DNA from: an uncultured Clostridia bacterium
GTDB lineage: Bacteria; Bacillota; Clostridia; Christensenellales; Aristaeellaceae
Assembly: GCA_937934775.1 (NCBI GenBank)
Contig: CALGYL010000180.1
Coordinates: 1-52,526, forward strand
DNA length: 52,526 nt
Reading direction: 5' to 3'
Made by a program: the position numbers and the translations under genes. Positions within the stretch are counted from its first letter, which is position 1, and each line of letters starts with the position of its first letter. Below are positions 1 to 8,387 of the stretch, piece by piece. The notes below the pieces were generated by a model. The model worked only from the letters and a program-made list of their open reading frames with translations, was not told where the DNA came from and did not search any database.

Positions 1-788
1 ATCCCCGTCGTAGGGCGGTAGGCGATGTAGGCGCTCATGCTCTCCGCCGTCACCAGCCCGGGGCGCTCGCCGATGAGCACACAGACCACCTCGGGTTTCA
101 GCGCATCGCCCAGACAATCCATGCTCCCCACCCGGCCGTACCGCGTGAAAAACGGGGCGCCGACTGAAATGTTATAGCTTTTCAGGCCGCCAAGGATCAC
201 GGGGACGATGTCCCGCGCGTTGGCGGCAATCGCGGTGGAGGAAAGCCCATCTGCTAAGTACAAAAGGACCTGCAGACCCGAAGGCACCGCGGCGAGGATG
301 GCGCTGAGCACATCGGGCGGGAATACGCGGCCCAGATCAGGCCGGGTCAGGAATTCATCCCGGCTTTTACACGCGGTGGTGTAGGCGGTCAGGCCCATCT
401 CGGCCAGGAACGACTCCGGCACGTCGCTGAACACGGCGTCCTGTGCGGCGGCGTGATCGGCCTGAAACCGGAGCATCGTGGCGGTACGGTACCGCGCCCC
501 GGCATGACCCACGCCCACGCGCGCGGGGGTTTTTTCCTTCAGGGCGAGGAAGGCCTCCCCATCCTTAGGCGCGGCGACCAGATACTGCCGCCTCAGGTCG
601 ATGGCGGTAATGTCCGTATCCGGCGCCGTGCTCTCCTCTCGCGCAATCGCGGGCACGGGAGAAGCGGCTGCCCCAAGAGAAGCGGGCGCGGGCCTACTCC
701 CGTCCGTCCGGAGGGCAGCGGTTACCGGCTCCCGGCCCAATTGCTCCAGCACCGCGGAAATCACCTGCTGTATCTGTCGCTCATTCAT
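1..788 (-). CDS. eutC: Ethanolamine ammonia-lyase small subunit EutC (3' end cut by window edge)
   Basis: Light subunit of adenosylcobalamin-dependent ethanolamine ammonia-lyase, which splits ethanolamine into acetaldehyde and ammonia in the cytoplasm together with EutB. About 262 codons are visible. The family is near 295 residues, so roughly 35 C-terminal residues lie outside the window. The EutC-type stretch ERPGLVTAESMSAY is present near the cut end. ATG 788 is chosen over ATG 797 because AGGAG at 800-804 sits 11 nt before 788 but only 2 nt before 797, and the resulting N-terminus MNERQIQQ matches the usual EutC start. It follows eutB by about 30 bp and is the third gene of the eutA-eutB-eutC run. 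Confidence 0.93.
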   Translation of the reverse strand, partial: MNERQIQQVISAVLEQLGREPVTAALRTDGSRPAPASLGAAASPVPAIAREESTAPDTDITAIDLRRQYLVAAPKDGEAFLALKEKTPARVGVGHAGARYRTATMLRFQADHAAAQDAVFSDVPESFLAEMGLTAYTTACKSRDEFLTRPDLGRVFPPDVLSAILAAVPSGLQVLLYLADGLSSTAIAANARDIVPVILGGLKSYNISVGAPFFTRYGRVGSMDCLGDALKPEVVCVLIGERPGLVTAESMSAYIAYRPTTG

Positions 789-817
789 GATGGTCATCGC
801 TCCTTTCCCGGCGCGGC

Positions 818-2173
818 TTACAGGAACACCGAAGCGTCGCCCGCCCGCGGGCCCAGCCGGCCATCCTGCCAGAACCCCCAGCGTTCCATCCAGCGCGCAA
901 AAGCCGGAATCGGCGACAGGTGAAACGTCTCCCGCAGGGCCGCAACGTCGTGGAAACCGGTGGACTGGTAATTGAGCATCACGTCGTCCCCGTGGGGCAC
1001 ACCCATAATGTAATTACACCCCGCCGCGCAAAGGAGCACGGCGAGATTTTCATTGTCGTTCTGGTCGGCCTGCATGTGGTTGGTGTAGCAGCAGTCGCAG
1101 CCCATGGGCAGGCCCGAGAGCTTGCCCATAAAATGATCCTCCAGCCCCGCGCGGATAAACTCCTGATTGTTGTACAGGTATTCCGGCCCGATGAACCCCA
1201 CCACGGTATTGACCAGAAAAGGCGCGTAATGGCGCGCGAAACCGTAGCAGCGCGCCTCCATCACCAACTGGTCGCTGCCGAAATTCGCGTCGCTGGAAAG
1301 CTCGCTGCCCTGGCCGGTTTCAAAATACAGGATGTTGGGGCCGTGGGCGGTGCCCTTTGTCAGGCCCAGCTGGCGCGCCTCTTCTATCAACTGCGCGCTG
1401 ATGCCGAAGGCGCGGTTGCCCTTTTCGCTGCCCGCGATGCTCTGAAAAATCAGGTCGCAGGGTGCTCCCCGGCGAATGGCTTCCATTTGCGTCGTCACGT
1501 GGGCGAGCACGCAGTTTTGCGTGGGGATTTCGTACTTCCGTTTGATTTCCTCAAACCGGTTCAAAATCGCGTACACGCTCTCGGTGCTCGCGTCCACGGG
1601 GTTCAACCCCACCACCGCGTCGCCGATGCCATAGCTCAGGCCCTCCAGCGCGGAGGCCGTAATCCCCTCCACCTGATCGGATGGGTGGTTGGGCTGCAGG
1701 CGCGCGCTGAACGTGCCCGCCTCACCGATGGTGGTCACGCACTTGGCCGTAACACGCATTTTCGCCGCGGAATAGATCAGGTCCAGATTGCCCATCAGCT
1801 TGGTGACCGCCGCGATCACCTCGCTGGACAGGCCCCGGCCGATGCGCGCGAGCTGCTCCCCGTCCGACGACAGGATCGTCTCCCGAAGCTCGCCGATGGT
1901 CTGTGATTTCAGGCTTTCATAGATCGGGCGGTTCAGGTCGTCCAGAATGATGCGGGTGACCTCGTCTTCCTCATAGGGTACGGCGGGGTGCTCGCACACG
2001 TCCGCCACGGTCAGCCCGGAGAGCACCACGCGCGCCGCCACGCGCTCCTGCGGCGTGGCCGCGGCCACGCCGGCCAGCCGGTCGCCGGATTTGGGCACAT
2101 TGGCCTTGCCCATGACTTCCCGGACGGAGCCGAAGGTATAATTTTGGCCAAACAGGCGGGTGGTAAGCTTCAA
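818..2173 (-). CDS. eutB: Ethanolamine ammonia-lyase large subunit EutB
   Basis: Catalytic heavy subunit of B12-dependent ethanolamine ammonia-lyase (a TIM barrel that binds substrate and cobalamin). The protein is 451 residues, close to the usual 453. Family blocks seen include KSGDRLAGVAA, GTFSARLQPN, GLSYGIGDAVVGLNPV, CVLAHVTTQ, EAIRRGAP, NTVVGFIGPEYLY and GLPMGCDCCYTNH. The start is read as TTG at 2173, giving MKLTTRLFG, which matches the family N-terminus. AAGGAG lies 8 nt upstream, whereas the GTG at 2182 overlaps that Shine-Dalgarno. It lies 12 bp downstream of eutA and 29 bp upstream of eutC. No carboxysome-type shell gene is seen in the window. Confidence 0.96.
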   Translation of the reverse strand: MKLTTRLFGQNYTFGSVREVMGKANVPKSGDRLAGVAAATPQERVAARVVLSGLTVADVCEHPAVPYEEDEVTRIILDDLNRPIYESLKSQTIGELRETILSSDGEQLARIGRGLSSEVIAAVTKLMGNLDLIYSAAKMRVTAKCVTTIGEAGTFSARLQPNHPSDQVEGITASALEGLSYGIGDAVVGLNPVDASTESVYAILNRFEEIKRKYEIPTQNCVLAHVTTQMEAIRRGAPCDLIFQSIAGSEKGNRAFGISAQLIEEARQLGLTKGTAHGPNILYFETGQGSELSSDANFGSDQLVMEARCYGFARHYAPFLVNTVVGFIGPEYLYNNQEFIRAGLEDHFMGKLSGLPMGCDCCYTNHMQADQNDNENLAVLLCAAGCNYIMGVPHGDDVMLNYQSTGFHDVAALRETFHLSPIPAFARWMERWGFWQDGRLGPRAGDASVFL

Positions 2174-2185
2174 AGCAAGCACTCC

Positions 2186-3586
2186 TTAATCACCAAATGC
2201 GAGCGTCTTCACCACCACGGGGAGCACGCGCCCCTCCGCGAGCGGTTCGCCGAGATCCACCGTATCCCCATGGGTCAGCGTGATCCCGTCCACGCAGATC
2301 AGGGAGGCGTCCGTCCCCCAGCGGCGCATCAGCGCCTGCCCCAGCGCCTTGGCCATATCCTGCGACATAATCAGGATGCGCGGGGTGAAATCCCCCATGC
2401 CGCGCACGATTTCCCCGGCAATGGCCTCGATCTGCCCGTATGTAGGGCTGCGCAGGCCTTCGAATCCGATGGCGAACGGCGGCTCATACAGGGAATTCTG
2501 CTTCCGGATGCGATCGCCCAGGCCGGCGACATCCTCCGGGGTCTCAAGCCGCACCTTGGCGACCGGCAAGCCCTTGAGGGGAAAGCGCACGTTGGACAGA
2601 GAGATGGTGCTCCCGGTCACGGCCACGCTGTATGCTCCGGCGCCGATCACCGTGGCGTGCAGGGTTTCCAGCGCGCGCGCCACGCGCCCCCGCGAAAAAA
2701 AACGCGAAGCGGCCAGGCACTCGCCAAGCATCCGCCCGATATCGAAAAACAGCAAGTCCTCCGCAATCGTCCGGTACACGCAATCGGCCACGCCGCCGGA
2801 AAAGGTGAAAAAATCCGGAACAACGTGCTCCGGCAGGCCATGGCCCAGGACCAGCGCATGGTACAGCGGCGTTCTCGGCCGCAGGTTCACGGCCTCCTCC
2901 AGCACCTCGGCCATCCGGCGGGCGATGCGGCTGACCAACTCCTGCGGGACGAACGCGCCCGGCGCGAGCGGGACGCCCACATCCCGGGCGACCAGTATAA
3001 GGGAGGCGGTGAAAGAATGCACCGCTCCTGCCTCCGTAAAACGCAAAAGCCGTCCGCCTATGTTCAGGCAGCCGGTTTCCAGCGGTTCTCCCCGGTCAAA
3101 CAGGCACATGTTGGTCGTTCCGCCGCCGATGTCCAGGTTGAGTACGGTTTTCCCCCGCTCCCGGGACAGGGCCGCGGCGCCCGCACCCTTGCCCGCGAGC
3201 ACCCCTTCCAGCTCCGGTCCGGCGGTTGCCACCACGAAATCCCCGGCCAGCCCAGCCAGCGCCTGGGCCACTTCCCGCGCGTTCTTCTTGCGCGCGGTCT
3301 CGCCAGTGATGATCACGGCACCGCACCCGATATCGGCAGGCCGGATTCCGGCGCGTTCATAATCTTCCTCAATCAGGCGGGCGACCGCCGCGCCGTCGAT
3401 GGTATCGGGCGTCAAAAGCGGCGTAAGCCGAATCGGCGCGCGGTAGAGCACGCGCTTGTCTGTCAGTTCCACCCGGGGTACCGCGAACGAGGGGGACAGG
3501 TTCCGCAGCGTCATGCTGCTGAAAACGCACTGCAGCGTGGAGGTGCCGATGTCAATCCCCACGCTGGTCAAACGCTCCTGCCGCAC
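2186..3586 (-). CDS. eutA: Ethanolamine ammonia-lyase reactivating factor EutA
   Basis: ATP-dependent reactivase that exchanges damaged cobalamin on ethanolamine ammonia-lyase. It is an ASKHA/Hsp70-actin-fold protein of 466 residues. The N-terminal phosphate-binding loop (SVGIDIGTSTLQ, residues 8-19) and the second one (NLDIGGGTTNMCLF) are both visible. The start is GTG at 3586 with GAGG about 5 nt upstream; a TTG at 3571 is a weaker alternative. It is first in the minus-strand run A-B-C, just behind the promoter at 3616-3645, so the reactivase is made with its enzyme. Confidence 0.93.
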   Translation of the reverse strand: MRQERLTSVGIDIGTSTLQCVFSSMTLRNLSPSFAVPRVELTDKRVLYRAPIRLTPLLTPDTIDGAAVARLIEEDYERAGIRPADIGCGAVIITGETARKKNAREVAQALAGLAGDFVVATAGPELEGVLAGKGAGAAALSRERGKTVLNLDIGGGTTNMCLFDRGEPLETGCLNIGGRLLRFTEAGAVHSFTASLILVARDVGVPLAPGAFVPQELVSRIARRMAEVLEEAVNLRPRTPLYHALVLGHGLPEHVVPDFFTFSGGVADCVYRTIAEDLLFFDIGRMLGECLAASRFFSRGRVARALETLHATVIGAGAYSVAVTGSTISLSNVRFPLKGLPVAKVRLETPEDVAGLGDRIRKQNSLYEPPFAIGFEGLRSPTYGQIEAIAGEIVRGMGDFTPRILIMSQDMAKALGQALMRRWGTDASLICVDGITLTHGDTVDLGEPLAEGRVLPVVVKTLAFGD

Positions 3587-3615
3587 CAGCCCTCACCACA
3601 TTTCCCATTTTTGTT

Positions 3616-3645
3616 ATTGTACACCCTTTTTATTTCGGCTGTCAA
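3616..3645 (-). promoter_or_regulatory. Sigma-A-type promoter for eutABC
   Basis: On the minus strand TTGACA (3645-3640) is followed after 18 nt by TACAAT (3621-3616), placing transcription start close to 3609, about 23 nt before the eutA GTG. No terminator-antiterminator leader of the kind seen in some eut operons is visible here. Confidence 0.75.
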
Positions 3646-3698
3646 TCGACCGTGCTCCCAATTTGAAATATGCGGTTAACCATTTTTTCGCACACTCC

Positions 3699-3727
3699 TT
3701 GACAAGCACATCATCCGCGGATAATAT
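3699..3727 (+). promoter_or_regulatory. Sigma-A-type promoter for the divergent ABC importer
   Basis: TTGACA at 3699-3704, a 17-nt spacer and TAATAT at 3722-3727, pointing to the gene at 3788. The -35 box is perfect and the -10 matches 4 of 6 consensus bases. It is back-to-back with the eut promoter, about 55 bp between the two -35 boxes, so one regulator could control both operons. Confidence 0.7.
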
Positions 3728-3787
3728 ACAAATAGGCTATAGTGAATCCACATTTCCCCAGAAATAATAAGGAGGGGTCTACCTACT

Positions 3788-4882
3788 ATGAAGAGACTGG
3801 TAAGCGTCGTCCTGTGCATCATCCTTCTCATGTCCGCAGCCGTTGTCGCATCCGCCGAGGATCTGGCTGCCGCCAACGCCGACAAGGCCACCAAGGCCGC
3901 CACCATGTCATACGATGATCTGCTGGCCGCCGCCAAGGAAGAGGGTCAGGTCTTCAGCGTCGGTATGCCTCCCGAATGGGCCAACTGGAAAGACCTGTGG
4001 GCCAATTTGGAATCTCTGGGCATCAAGACCACCGACACCGACATGTCCTCCGCCGAGGAGCTTGCGCGCTTCGCCCTGCAGGACAAGGCGGATGCGGACA
4101 TCGGCGATATCGGCATCGCCATGACCAGCGTGGCCATGGATCAGGACCTGCTGCTGCCCTTCAAGACCTCGAAATGGGATTCCATCCCTGACTGGGCCAA
4201 GGATGCGGACGGCAAGTGGATCGAAGCCTACACCTGCACCACCGCCTTCATCACCGATCTTGAGAACGTGGACAAAGCCCCCACGTCTTGGAAAGAACTG
4301 CTGGAGGGCAACTACAAGGTCTGCATCGGCGACGTGGAGAAGGCCTCCCAGGCCTACAACGGCGTGCTTTCCTGCGCGCTGGCCCTCGGCGGCGACGAAA
4401 CCAACCTCCAGCCCGCGCTGGACGCGTTCGCCAAGCTGGCCAAGGACGGCCGTCTGAACACCTCCAACCCCTACGTGGCCAACCTGGAGAACGGCGAAAT
4501 CGAAGTTGCCATCCTGTGGGACTTCAACGCCCTGGGCTACCGCGACCAGATCCAGAAGGATCGCTTCGCCGTGACCATTCCCTCCGACGGCGCCGTGACC
4601 TCCGGCTACGCCAGCGTCATCAACAAGTACGCCAAGAACCCCTACGCCGCGATGCTCGCCCGTGAGATCATGCTCAGCGACGCCGGCCAGAACTTCCTGG
4701 CGCTGGGTTATGTGCACCCCATCCGCACGGACGCCGTGCTCACCGATGATGCCAAGGCCAAACTGCTGGACAACGCCCAGTACGCCAACGCCTATCAGAT
4801 CAAGGACCAGAATGCCTGGAAGGCCACGCTGGAAGAACTGCCCACCGTCTGGCAGGAGCAGGTCAGCGTAAACATGAACTAA
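3788..4882 (+). CDS. ABC transporter solute-binding protein (spermidine/iron/phosphonate-type class)
   Basis: Extracytoplasmic solute receptor of 364 residues. A signal peptide occupies about residues 1-23 (positive KR, a hydrophobic core, then ASA followed by ED), and there is no lipobox cysteine. The domain is of the class found with PotABCD/FbpABC/phosphonate importers, which agrees with the permeases and ATPase behind it. AAGGAGGGG lies 10 nt before the ATG. It is first in a four-gene operon that diverges from eutABC, so ethanolamine or an ethanolamine-yielding compound is an attractive guess for the ligand, but nothing in the sequence fixes it. Confidence 0.85.
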   Translation: MKRLVSVVLCIILLMSAAVVASAEDLAAANADKATKAATMSYDDLLAAAKEEGQVFSVGMPPEWANWKDLWANLESLGIKTTDTDMSSAEELARFALQDKADADIGDIGIAMTSVAMDQDLLLPFKTSKWDSIPDWAKDADGKWIEAYTCTTAFITDLENVDKAPTSWKELLEGNYKVCIGDVEKASQAYNGVLSCALALGGDETNLQPALDAFAKLAKDGRLNTSNPYVANLENGEIEVAILWDFNALGYRDQIQKDRFAVTIPSDGAVTSGYASVINKYAKNPYAAMLAREIMLSDAGQNFLALGYVHPIRTDAVLTDDAKAKLLDNAQYANAYQIKDQNAWKATLEELPTVWQEQVSVNMN

Positions 4883-4903
4883 AGCGCAAAAGAATGCGGG
4901 AGC

Positions 4904-4927
4904 GGGCCATGCCTTTGGGCATGGCCC
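4904..4927 (+). terminator. Intra-operon hairpin after the solute-binding protein gene
   Basis: Perfect 10-bp stem (4904-4913 with 4918-4927) and a TTTG loop, followed by a C/T-rich tract rather than a clean T-run. It probably protects the upstream message or partly terminates, so the binding protein would be made in excess over the permeases. Confidence 0.6.
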
Positions 4928-4963
4928 CTCCTCCTTCTTTAGCATAGCTGGGAGGTTCTCCGT

Positions 4964-5827
4964 ATGGGAAGAAAACGGAGGCTGAATGGGTTCTACCTGA
5001 CCACGATGGGTGTTTTTTTGTTGCTGGTAGCGGCGTTCATGGCGATCCCGATGGTTTCGCTGATTACCACCTCGTTTTCCGCGCCCAAGGTGGGCGGCTT
5101 TACGCTGGACAACTTCATCAAGGTATTTACCAGCAAGCTATATCAGGTCAGCTTCTTCAACAGCATGGCGCTGTCCCTCCAATCCAGTCTGTACGGCATT
5201 TTGATCGCGCTGGTCTGTTCCTACGCGATCACGCGTTTTGCCAGTGAAAAAGTGCAGAACAACATGCTTGTGGTCATCAATATGACGTCCAACTTCGCGG
5301 GCATGCCGCTCGCTTTCGCGCTGACACTGATGTTGGGCAACACGGGTATGTTCATTATATTGCTCAGCCAGATGGGCATTGACCTGGGCAAATCCTTCAG
5401 CATATACTCGGTACAAGGCCTGGTCATCGCCTACACCTACTTTCAGGTGCCGCTGGGGATCATGCTTTTGTACCCCATCTATCGCGGCGTTCGGGAGGAC
5501 TGGAAGGAAGCCGCCTCCATTTTGGGCGCGTCGACTCCGCAGTTTTGGCTGCGCATCGGCATTCCGACGATCCTGCCCAGCGTTCTTTCAACGTTCACGC
5601 TGCTGTTTGCTAACGCCATGGGCGCGTATGCGACGGCGTATTATCTGGTCAGCTCCAGTTACAATCTGGTGACCATCCGCATCTCCGCGCTGATGAGCGG
5701 TGATATCCGCACGAAGCCGGAGTTGGGCAGCGCGCTTGCGGTTACGCTGGCGCTTGTTCTGATCGTCATCATGCTGATCAACGACTGGGCCAGTCGGCTC
5801 GCAGCGCGAAGGGGGATGAAATCATGA
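4964..5827 (+). CDS. ABC transporter permease (first of pair)
   Basis: Inner-membrane permease of 287 residues with about six hydrophobic segments. The cytoplasmic coupling region reads EDWKEAASILGAS, an EAA-type loop of binding-protein-dependent importers. GGGAGG lies upstream of ATG 4964. Its stop overlaps the next start by 4 bp (ATGA), implying translational coupling with the second permease. It belongs to the 3788-7633 importer operon. Confidence 0.88.
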   Translation: MGRKRRLNGFYLTTMGVFLLLVAAFMAIPMVSLITTSFSAPKVGGFTLDNFIKVFTSKLYQVSFFNSMALSLQSSLYGILIALVCSYAITRFASEKVQNNMLVVINMTSNFAGMPLAFALTLMLGNTGMFIILLSQMGIDLGKSFSIYSVQGLVIAYTYFQVPLGIMLLYPIYRGVREDWKEAASILGASTPQFWLRIGIPTILPSVLSTFTLLFANAMGAYATAYYLVSSSYNLVTIRISALMSGDIRTKPELGSALAVTLALVLIVIMLINDWASRLAARRGMKS

Positions 5828-6624
5828 ACAAAACGCCGCGCTTTTCCAAGCTGATCGTGGTGGTCATGATCGTCTACCTGTTTTTGCCCTTCGTCATTAC
5901 GGGGCTGTACTCGCTGGCGGAGAAATGGAGCAACACCATTCTGCCGGAGAGCTACACGTTCAAGTATTACATTGAAATGTTCCTTTCCGACCGTTTCTGG
6001 TCCGCCATCCTGCGCAGCGTGGGCATCAGCATCACGGGTGTGGGCGTCGCCGTACTGGTGATGACGCCGCTGGTGTACGCGGTATTCGCGTTCACCCCCA
6101 AGCTGGAAGGTCTTATGAAAACGCTGATGCTGCTGCCCTACGCCATCCCGGGCGTCATCAGCGCCTCGGCGCTGCTCAACGCCTATGGCGGCACGTCCAT
6201 CCCCCTTGTGACGGTGCTGGCGGGCGCATACTTCGTATTCATCATGCCGCTGATGTATTCCGGCATCAGCAACGCCATGCGCGCCATCGACATCGTCTCC
6301 GTATCCGAGGCGGCGCGCGTTCTGGGCGCGTCCACGCTTCAAACCTTCCTGCGCATCATCGTACCGGGCATCGCGCCGGGCATACTGGTCAGCACGCTTC
6401 TCAGCTTTTCCACGCTGTTCGGCGAGTTCGTGGTGGCCAACATGCTCATCGGCGGCAGCTTTGAAACCATCCAGATCTATCTCTACCTCGTAATGAAGCA
6501 GACCGGTCACCTCTCCAGCGCCGTCGTGGTCATCTATGTGCTCATCATGACGCTGATCTGCGGCGCGCTGATTAAGGCATCCGTGGGCAAACAACACGTA
6601 AAACGTGCAGGCAGGAGGGCCTAG
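5824..6624 (+). CDS. ABC transporter permease (second of pair)
   Basis: Second permease, 266 residues, with about six membrane segments and the EAA-type coupling motif SEAARVLGASTLQTF. It overlaps the preceding permease by ATGA and is followed after 1 bp by the ATPase start. It most likely forms a heterodimer with its neighbour. The substrate is unknown. Confidence 0.88.
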   Translation: MNKTPRFSKLIVVVMIVYLFLPFVITGLYSLAEKWSNTILPESYTFKYYIEMFLSDRFWSAILRSVGISITGVGVAVLVMTPLVYAVFAFTPKLEGLMKTLMLLPYAIPGVISASALLNAYGGTSIPLVTVLAGAYFVFIMPLMYSGISNAMRAIDIVSVSEAARVLGASTLQTFLRIIVPGIAPGILVSTLLSFSTLFGEFVVANMLIGGSFETIQIYLYLVMKQTGHLSSAVVVIYVLIMTLICGALIKASVGKQHVKRAGRRA

Positions 6625-6625
6625 A

Positions 6626-7633
6626 ATGAGCCAGTTCATTGAGATCAAGCATGTGGTGAAGCGCTTTGGCGCAAACACCGTGCTGCGTGATATTTCCCTC
6701 GGGGTGGACAAATCGGAGATGGTCACGCTGCTGGGGCCTTCCGGCTGCGGAAAATCAACCCTGCTGCGCGCCATCGCGGGTTTGAACGATGTGGACGAGG
6801 GACAAGTGTTCATCGACGGCCAGGATGTCACCCAGGTGGACGTCCGCAAACGCCACGTCGGCATGGTGTTTCAGAGCTATGCGCTGTTTCCCAACATGAC
6901 CGCCGTGCAGAATATTGCCTTTGGACTGACCATTGACAAGCGCCCCAAAGAAGAAATCGACGCGCGCGTACAGGAAATGATCGAACTCGTGGGCTTGGCC
7001 GGCAAGGAAAATCAACGCCCCACCCAGCTCTCCGGAGGCCAGCAGCAGCGCGTGGCGCTTGCCCGCGCGCTGGTGATGAAGCCGAAGGTTCTCCTGCTGG
7101 ACGAGCCGCTCTCCGCGCTGGATGCCCAGATCCGCCAAAACCTGCGCGTGCAGATACGGGACATTCAGCAGAAGATGCAGATGACCGCGATCTTCGTCAC
7201 CCACGATCAAGAAGAAGCCATGAGCATCTCCGACCGGGTGTTTGTCATGCACGACGGCGTCATCGCTCAGCAGGGCACGCCCGACCAGATTTATGCCAGC
7301 CCCAACAGCGAGTTCGTGGCCCACTTCATCGGGCATTACAACGTACTGAAGCCCGAGGCCGTTGCGAAAGTCTTCGGCATCGGCGCGCCCGCCTGCAAGG
7401 TGGCCGCGGTGCGGCCGGAGGCGATCTCGCTGAACGCCTCGTCCGATTCGCTCTCCTTCAAGGGCAGGATTACCCAGTCTTCCATGCTGGGCAGCATCAT
7501 CCGCTACCAGGTGGACTGCGACGGGCAGGCCATGTCTTTTGAGGTGGTCAACCAGAACGCCAAACCCCTCCGCGTCGGCGACACGGTGCCCTTCTACCTC
7601 AGCAGTAAGGATCTATTGCTGATTCAGAACTGA
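6626..7633 (+). CDS. ABC transporter ATP-binding protein (PotA/FbpC-type)
   Basis: Energising ATPase of the importer, 335 residues. It has a Walker A motif GPSGCGKST, signature LSGGQQQR, Walker B VLLLDEPLSALD and switch histidine in VTHDQEE. The roughly 110-residue C-terminal part fits a TOBE-like regulatory domain of PotA/FbpC-type ATPases. The start is ATG 6626 with AGGAGGG 6-7 nt upstream; an earlier in-frame GTG at 6605 lacks a ribosome site. It is the last gene of the operon and is followed by the terminator at 7759-7796. Confidence 0.92.
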   Translation: MSQFIEIKHVVKRFGANTVLRDISLGVDKSEMVTLLGPSGCGKSTLLRAIAGLNDVDEGQVFIDGQDVTQVDVRKRHVGMVFQSYALFPNMTAVQNIAFGLTIDKRPKEEIDARVQEMIELVGLAGKENQRPTQLSGGQQQRVALARALVMKPKVLLLDEPLSALDAQIRQNLRVQIRDIQQKMQMTAIFVTHDQEEAMSISDRVFVMHDGVIAQQGTPDQIYASPNSEFVAHFIGHYNVLKPEAVAKVFGIGAPACKVAAVRPEAISLNASSDSLSFKGRITQSSMLGSIIRYQVDCDGQAMSFEVVNQNAKPLRVGDTVPFYLSSKDLLLIQN

Positions 7634-7758
7634 GGGACGGGGCAGACAGAGACCTAACGCGCGGCGTCTGCGCCGGTTAACCGGCCTGCAATTCGCAAAA
7701 CGGCCTTCGCCGGCTTCCCGCCCGCAGACAGAGCATCAGCAGAGTCCGTCCAGCTTTC

Positions 7759-7796
7759 TTCGCTTCCGGCGGTCTGTGCGCCGGAAGCGAATTTTT
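7759..7796 (+). terminator. Intrinsic terminator of the ABC operon; also a copy of the CTTCCGGCG hairpin repeat
   Basis: A perfect 13-bp stem (7759-7771 with 7779-7791), a 7-nt loop and TTTTT at 7792-7796. The stem core CGCTTCCGGCG/CGCCGGAAGCG recurs at 19338-19366 and, slightly shorter, at 24166-24190. This terminator is therefore one member of a dispersed hairpin repeat family. Confidence 0.85.
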
Positions 7797-7893
7797 GACC
7801 GTCAGCACGCATCCCGGCAGCGAGAACAGCATCATACATGTTGGGAATCGGCATTGATTATTGTTCCCATATGGTGACATGCGAGGTTTTTCA

Positions 7894-8331
7894 ATGTGCA
7901 ACGATCCGAATACCACCGAACTGTTCCAGCTTCTTGTAGAAGGCTCCAGTTTTGAAAAATCCGTTCGGGGACTGGGCGCCGCCATCTGCGACCCCTCTTT
8001 GACGGAACTGCTTCTGGCGCTGCAGCAGCGCAGCGGGCTGAGCATTTCGGACATCGCGAAGCGCACGCTCCTCAGCAAGTCCTATATTCACCAGTTGTTC
8101 AGCGGCGTCCGCAGCCCAAGCCGGAACGCGGTGCTCTGCGTGGCGCGCGTTTTGAAAGCCGACCTCCGCGAAACGCAGATCCTTTTAAAAGTTGCGCAGA
8201 AAGGCGATCTGTACCCCAGAATCCGGCGCGACGCGGCCATCATCTTCTCCATCGAGCGCGATTTCGACCTGGCGCAGCTATCGCGTCTCCTCAAAGATAT
8301 CGGGGAGACCCCGCTTTTACCTGAAACCTGA
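7894..8331 (+). CDS. XRE-family helix-turn-helix protein upstream of tandem kinases
   Basis: Small cytoplasmic DNA-binding protein of 145 residues. A lambda-repressor/XRE-type helix-turn-helix lies at about residues 45-95 (GLSISDIAKRTLLSKSYIHQLFSG), followed by a helical tail. ATG 7894 is chosen because GAGG sits 7 nt upstream; the in-frame TTG 7861 and ATG 7879 lack a good site. It ends 56 bp before the first kinase gene in the same direction, so it probably regulates that unit or takes part in its signalling. The target is unknown. Confidence 0.8.
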   Translation: MCNDPNTTELFQLLVEGSSFEKSVRGLGAAICDPSLTELLLALQQRSGLSISDIAKRTLLSKSYIHQLFSGVRSPSRNAVLCVARVLKADLRETQILLKVAQKGDLYPRIRRDAAIIFSIERDFDLAQLSRLLKDIGETPLLPET

Positions 8332-8387
8332 TTTCCTCACGCTTGTGGAACGAGCGCGCATCGGGCGCGCGGAAAGGACGGGGCAGC

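Noticed and set aside
1..3586. Ethanolamine-utilisation microcompartment locus
   Set aside because: Only the lyase subunits and reactivase are present; no shell protein gene is visible in this window, though sequence to the left is unavailable.
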